From Cryptomeria japonica (taxonomy: Eukaryota > Streptophyta > Pinopsida > Cupressales > Cupressaceae): a stretch of 64,000 nucleotides of DNA. Location: contig NC_081408.1 of assembly GCF_030272615.1 (NCBI RefSeq), forward strand, positions 312,125,118-312,189,117, read 5' to 3'. Position numbers and translations under genes: made by a program. A model generated the notes under the pieces. The model saw nothing but the letters and a program-made list of their open reading frames with translations. It made no database searches and was not told the DNA's origin. This document shows positions 59,531 to 64,000 of the stretch, one piece after another. The first letter of the stretch is position 1; every line of letters starts with the position of its first letter.

Positions 59531-60490
59531 TTGAAGAACTTAGTTCAAGATCTACTAGACAAAGGTGACATAACAGCAGATGGACATAAAACCAACAATG
59601 ATCATGAAGTGTTCAAAAATCTCCTTCCTAATTATGAAAAGGGAGCATCATCTTCCTCAAACAAAGGGGCCAATATCAATCACATTTATGACAACATTAT
59701 CAATTACATCGTAGTATATGACAACCAAATCACTGTCATTAAGAACAAGGACAAACAAGAGCATGTCCCAGTAAATGTGACCACACGAGCTAAATCTAAG
59801 TATGTATTGAAAGGAAATGCATCCAAAAAATCTATTTCTCCTAAAATTCAATACATTTTGGTAGATGAATTACAAAAAACACCGGTCCACGTATCAATAT
59901 TAGAGCTTCTCAAAATTTTACCAGTGCACAAAGATATTCTAGAGAGAGCTCTTGTAGACACTACAATTCCAAAGAACTTAGATATTGATCGATTCCAAGC
60001 CATGGTGGGTCATTTAACCATGCCTCACATTCTAGCCTTTTCTGAGCACAATGACATCTCTTTGAATAATCTGCATAACATCCTACTCTATATTGAAGGT
60101 ATGGTCTATAAACATCGGTAAAATGTGTTCTAATAGATGGAGGAGTCGGCCTAAATATTTGTACTCTAAAACTTATCCGTGCATTGGGTTTCTCAAAAAT
60201 TGCCATTAATCCTAAGAAAAAGATAACAATAAAAGAATAGGATGATGAAGAAAGATCATCAGAATGGTTGGTTGTACTACCCATTCAAGTAGGACCAATT
60301 CAGAAGGATACCCTTATCCAAGCCTTAGGCATAAACTTGACTTACAACATACTATTGGGTCGACCTTGGATCCATGAAATGCAGGCGGTATCATCCACAT
60401 ACCACCAATGTGTGAAATTCCCTTACAATGGACAAGAAATTTCCATATCAATGGACATTAAGACCTTTCTAGTACTACAAAAACCTTAGG
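59531..60490 (+). pseudogene. pol: Element F protease
   Basis: 59531-60121 is open and carries the pre-protease segment ILELLKILPVHKDILERALV. The active site LIDGGVGLNICT follows in another frame (about 60130-60165). Then come LTYNILLGRPWIHEMQ and STYHQCVKFPYNGQE (60268-60489). The DGG form is shared with D. Confidence 0.8.
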
Positions 60491-61970
60491 ACAACTCAGA
60501 ATGTCCTTGTACTACATAACCGGGAAGCTCTTGCTTCGACATCATCAAGCAATGAAACCCAACTCAAACCTCTATTGATGGATTTTGAGAAGAAGATTCA
60601 GTTAAAAGATAAAGGTATGAGAGAATATTCTTTTGAACCATCCTTATGTCTATCAAAATTGCCAATTTCACCAAGATCCTATGGACAACCGTTGACGTCC
60701 AAACAAAAACCTTCACATCCCATCAAACTCTTAGGTGGAACATTTGTACAAGCAGGAGCCCTAGATAATGAAATAGAGGAAAATGATGTACTCAATTGGC
60801 TCTACAAAGATGAGGAGAAATCTAAAGTGGTCATTATTAACATCATAGTACCCACATAACAATATGGCAAAGGTTTTGAAATCATGCAAAACATGAGATA
60901 TGATAGTTATGGTCCTATTGGACAAAGAAAAGAAGGTATTTTAAAACCCATATACCTTCCTACTCAAAGTGCTAAGGACAAATCAGGCCTAGGTTTTGGT
61001 TAGGACATTCTAGTTCGCAGGCAAGAAACAAAGATAGTGTACAAACAGCAAGAACAAGAAGTATCTCGACCACAACAAAATGAGGAAACAATCCACAAAC
61101 AACAACAATAACAACAAGAAATCTATAAACAACAACAAGAGGAATATGAATAGAAACAAGAAGAATTTTCCATCATGAAGGCAGAAGCTACTCAAAATTT
61201 CTATGAACAATTCCATAAACTAAAGGCCAATTCTGAAACAGACACAAATGAGTGGGAATGGGGATCTTATTCTGAGGAAACATGTGACATTGATATAGAT
61301 GTGGTTCATACATATGCACCAATATTCTATGAAGGACAAAGATCAAGATCTAGACCATTTGAATTTGGATCACAACCTATAAATGGCTCTAGTGAGGATG
61401 ATCAAACTCCAAGCGAGATAGACAATACTGAGGAGAGTATTATCATAGACCTTGAATTTTCTATCACAAACCTTAATAACATATCCATCATGACCCTCAC
61501 TGCTTTAGATCTTAACTCACCTAATGATCCCTTACCATTAATACATCTTGAACTCATTGACTGGAAACAAGTAGAACCACTTAGTATCCCTACCTTTCAA
61601 GATGATAAAGCCATTATCCATTACCTTTATTCAGTAAATCCAAAAACATGTTCCACCACTGAATCTCATAATGAAGCTCTCAACCAGGAGAGTGCCAAGT
61701 CCCTTAGTCACAAAATGAATAAAGCGAAAAATCAATCTAATGGTGAAAACCATTGAATGGCAGTATTAGATCATAAAAAAGTAAAAAGAAAGGGCATATC
61801 CAACACTCAAAACCTCTCTGAGGCACTGACAAATGAGAGACTTGGCACTCTTCTAAAACATTATCAGGAGAGATCACCAATATTGATTGAACTAACTCAA
61901 TCAATCAACATCAGCACTAAAGAGGCAATAAAGATCATACACTTGGTTGAATCATTTATAGAACAAGAAT
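60491..61970 (+). pseudogene. pol: Element F G-patch-like domain and Gln/acidic linker
   Basis: 60575-60859 holds LSKLPISPRSYGQP, matching the D segment before its G-patch. The G-patch remnant is at about 60860-61003. A Gln/Glu-rich stretch (61020-61170) and a long acidic linker (61175-61756, open 193 codons) follow, up to the RT start. The D equivalent is shorter. Confidence 0.65.
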
Positions 61971-63290
61971 GACCTCATTCACTAAGTTCTTTAAAGAAAA
62001 TCTAATCAATTTTGCTTGGTCCTACATAGATATGCCAACAATAGATCCATATTTGATCATGCGCCACCTATCCATAGCTCCTGAAGCTAAGCCAGTAAAG
62101 TAGAAACTAAGAAAGATGAATCCACATGTTGCGCTTTTGGTAAAAGCATAACTAAAGAAACTACTAGATGTGGGATTCATCAAACCAATCGACTATGTAG
62201 AGTGTATTTCAAACATTTTACCTATATCCAAACTAGATAAAAGCATCAGAATTTGCACATATTTCAAAGATCTTAACAAAGCTTGTCTAGAGGATGATTT
62301 TCCTTTACCCAGCATCAACACCATTATAGATTTAATGGTAGGACATGCCATGTTATCACTCATGGATAGTTTTTTAGGCTAGAATCAAATCAAGATACCA
62401 CTGAAAGATCAAGACAAGACACCTTTCACCTACCCATGGGGTACATATTGTTGGAACATCATGTCGTTTAAATTAAAGAATGCAAGAGCCACTTATCAAC
62501 ATGCAATGACTATAATTTTTCATGACATGATGCACACATTAATGGAAGACTATGTAGATGATTTTCTAGCTAAATCATTCACTAGGGAAGGACATCTGGA
62601 GATCCTAGATAAAATCTTTCAGCAGCTAAAACACTTCAATGTACGACTAAATCCAAATAAGTGTGTATTCAGAGTCAACTAAATCCAAATAAGTGTGTAT
62701 TCGGAGTCAACTAAGATCTCTACAAGGAAGGTGGTCGTCCATCAAAAAGTTCACCACACAACTAGCTGACAAGTGCCTATATTACTCATCTACTACACAA
62801 AAATGTTCCTTTTAGATGGGAAGATAGAAGTGAAGAATCATTCAATTAGTTACAACATTATTTGACGAATCCATGCATATTGGTGCCACCAATAGATGGA
62901 AAACCACTTCTACTATACATATCAGCTACAGAAGTATCTTTAGGAGCTTTGTTGGTACAAGAAGACTCTACTGGAAAAGAAAGGACCATTTACTATATCA
63001 ATAGAACATTAAATGGATATGAGCTCAACTACACGTTCATCTAAAAGGCTTGTTTGGAGGTAATATTCACTTCCCAAAAGTTTTGGCACTACATACTAGC
63101 TCATACAATCAAGCTAATAGCAAAAATAGACCCATTGAAGTATTTACTCAGCAAAGCTGCTTTAACAAGAAGAGTAGCTAAATAGGTAATGATTTTGAGT
63201 GAGATTGACATCCAATACAAAGATAGAAGGCCAATCAAAGGTCAATCAATAGCAAATCAATTGGCTGAGGCACCACTATGAGCCAATCAT
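61971..63290 (+). pseudogene. pol: Element F reverse transcriptase and first RNase H
   Basis: RT shows GFIKPIDYVECISNI, FKDLNKACLEDDFPLP, LSLMDSFLG, KLKNARATYQHAM and the catalytic YVDD (62551-62562), then NPNKCVF. About 100 bases of the block that follows in D (GKLLGFIVSRRG) are missing, and a 32-bp tandem duplication sits at the junction. RNase H: LGALLVQEDSTGKER and INRTLNGYELNYT (62862-63044). Confidence 0.85.
62647..62710 (+). repeat. 32-bp tandem duplication inside RT
   Basis: Units 62647-62678 and 62679-62710 differ at one base (CAGAG versus CGGAG). Both begin CTAAATCCAAATAAG. Confidence 0.95.
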
Positions 63291-63904
63291 TTCTTGCATA
63301 TTGACTTTTCAGACATGCATGTCCTAACAGTCACAACATAAACATGGGTCTTATACTCAGATGGATCATACACACAACATGGATCAGGTTTCGGCATCCT
63401 ATTCATCACCCCACAATGACACACCATTCCAAGATCTTACTTATTAATGTTCCCTTTCACAAAGACATGGTTGAGTATGAAGCTTTGGTCACAAGAATCA
63501 AAGTCGCAATAGAGTGGAAGATCATAGAGTTGCAAGTCTATGGAGACTCCCAATTGGTCATCAATCAGGTAAATGGTGACTATCAAACCAAGGATGACAA
63601 CTTGATGCCATACAAAAGGATGGTGGACGACTTAAAGAAATACTTTGTGGATATCAAATTCGAGAAAATTATCAGGTTGGATAACAAAGTTGCAGATGTC
63701 ATGGCAACCATCACCTCTCTTCTCCAAATTCCAGCAAAGAAGAGTCGTTATGAGTTCTTGGTGGAACAATTGGTTTCTCCTGCCTACGATAATCATGATT
63801 CCCAAGTCATATGCCACCTAGTTGGTTTTGACCCACCACTCTATGGGAAAATCTATACTTATCTAAAAGATAATACCCTTCCACCTGATCTATCCCGAAA
63901 TTAA
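63291..63904 (+). pseudogene. pol: Element F second (archaeal-like) RNase H
   Basis: VLYSDGSYTQHGSGFG (D), MVEYEALVTRIKVAIE (E), LQVYGDSQLVINQV (D) and DNKVADVMATIT (D): all four acids are visible, with a frame change between the first and second. It is followed by the pre-integrase stretch, which still aligns with D (YLKDNTLPPDL) up to a stop at 63902-63904. Confidence 0.85.
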
Positions 63905-64000
63905 AAATAAAATTTCATTTTTCAAATAGTCTGTTATACCCTAAATTATGATACACTTTACTGATGAATTCTTGATGGTACTCTCCTTAGATGTCTTGAA

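Larger units (their letters stand above)
55453..64000 (+). mobile_element. Element F: second Tat-like Ty3/gypsy retrotransposon, continuing past the right edge
   Basis: From the PBS the order is leader, gag, protease, G-patch, Q-rich linker, RT, RNase H and second RNase H, as in D. Proteins resemble D across every block but clearly belong to another family. Integrase and the 3' LTR lie outside the window. Many stops are present. Confidence 0.88.

Overview
The window is repeat-derived plant nuclear DNA. It holds no host gene that I can support, and almost every base belongs to a retrotransposon, or a fragment of one, nested in another. The elements are Sirevirus-like Ty1/copia, Tat-like Ty3/gypsy with an extra RNase H and an antisense plant-mobile-domain ORF, and a plant L1-type LINE carrying RNase H. 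This points to a large-genome seed plant. A gymnosperm is my guess from the style of the elements, but the sequence does not prove it. All coding regions are decayed by stops and frameshifts, except one short ORF inside the LINE.

Layout from left to right. Element A (1-5841, minus strand, Sirevirus-like copia) runs off the left edge and is split by a solo LTR (2460-3632, TSD CTATC). Next is a degraded copia-type element B (about 5847-8598, plus), whose gag has four tandem zinc knuckles. It is followed by an unrecognised decayed gene (8915-10516) where pol would be expected. At 10518 an AT-palindrome-rich sequence begins that may be the 5' end of the LTR of element F, the gypsy element that leaves the window on the right. 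Two elements are nested in it: D and E.

Element D (10796-45132, plus) is a Tat-like gypsy element. Its order is LTR, PBS, long leader, gag, protease, G-patch, RT, RNase H, second (archaeal-like) RNase H, integrase, long 3' region with an antisense plant-mobile-domain ORF, PPT, LTR. Its 3' region was hit by copia element C (26529-33237, minus). Its 3' LTR was hit by a 10.5-kb LINE (33556-44028, minus; 15-bp TSD AATCAATCCCCTTTT). Removing both insertions leaves an element of about 17 kb with LTRs of 1246 and 1250 bp. Element E (45379-52726, plus) is a complete but dead Sirevirus-like copia element with 1414-bp LTRs and TSD CTAAC, of the same family as A. Element F (internal region from 55453 to the window end, plus) is a second Tat-like gypsy element.

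The most unusual signals are non-coding. Arrays of an AGCGCA-type motif lie in the leaders of both gypsy elements and in front of the antisense mobile-domain ORF. Two tandem long hairpins with compensatory arm changes lie in D's 3' region. A 29-nt segment there is complementary to D's own LTR. LTR U3 regions are built as strings of different perfect palindromes. A leader block is conserved between D and F. Among coding signals, the most interesting are the open 192-codon ORF downstream of RNase H in the LINE, the antisense plant-mobile-domain gene, and the unknown gene that follows B's gag.
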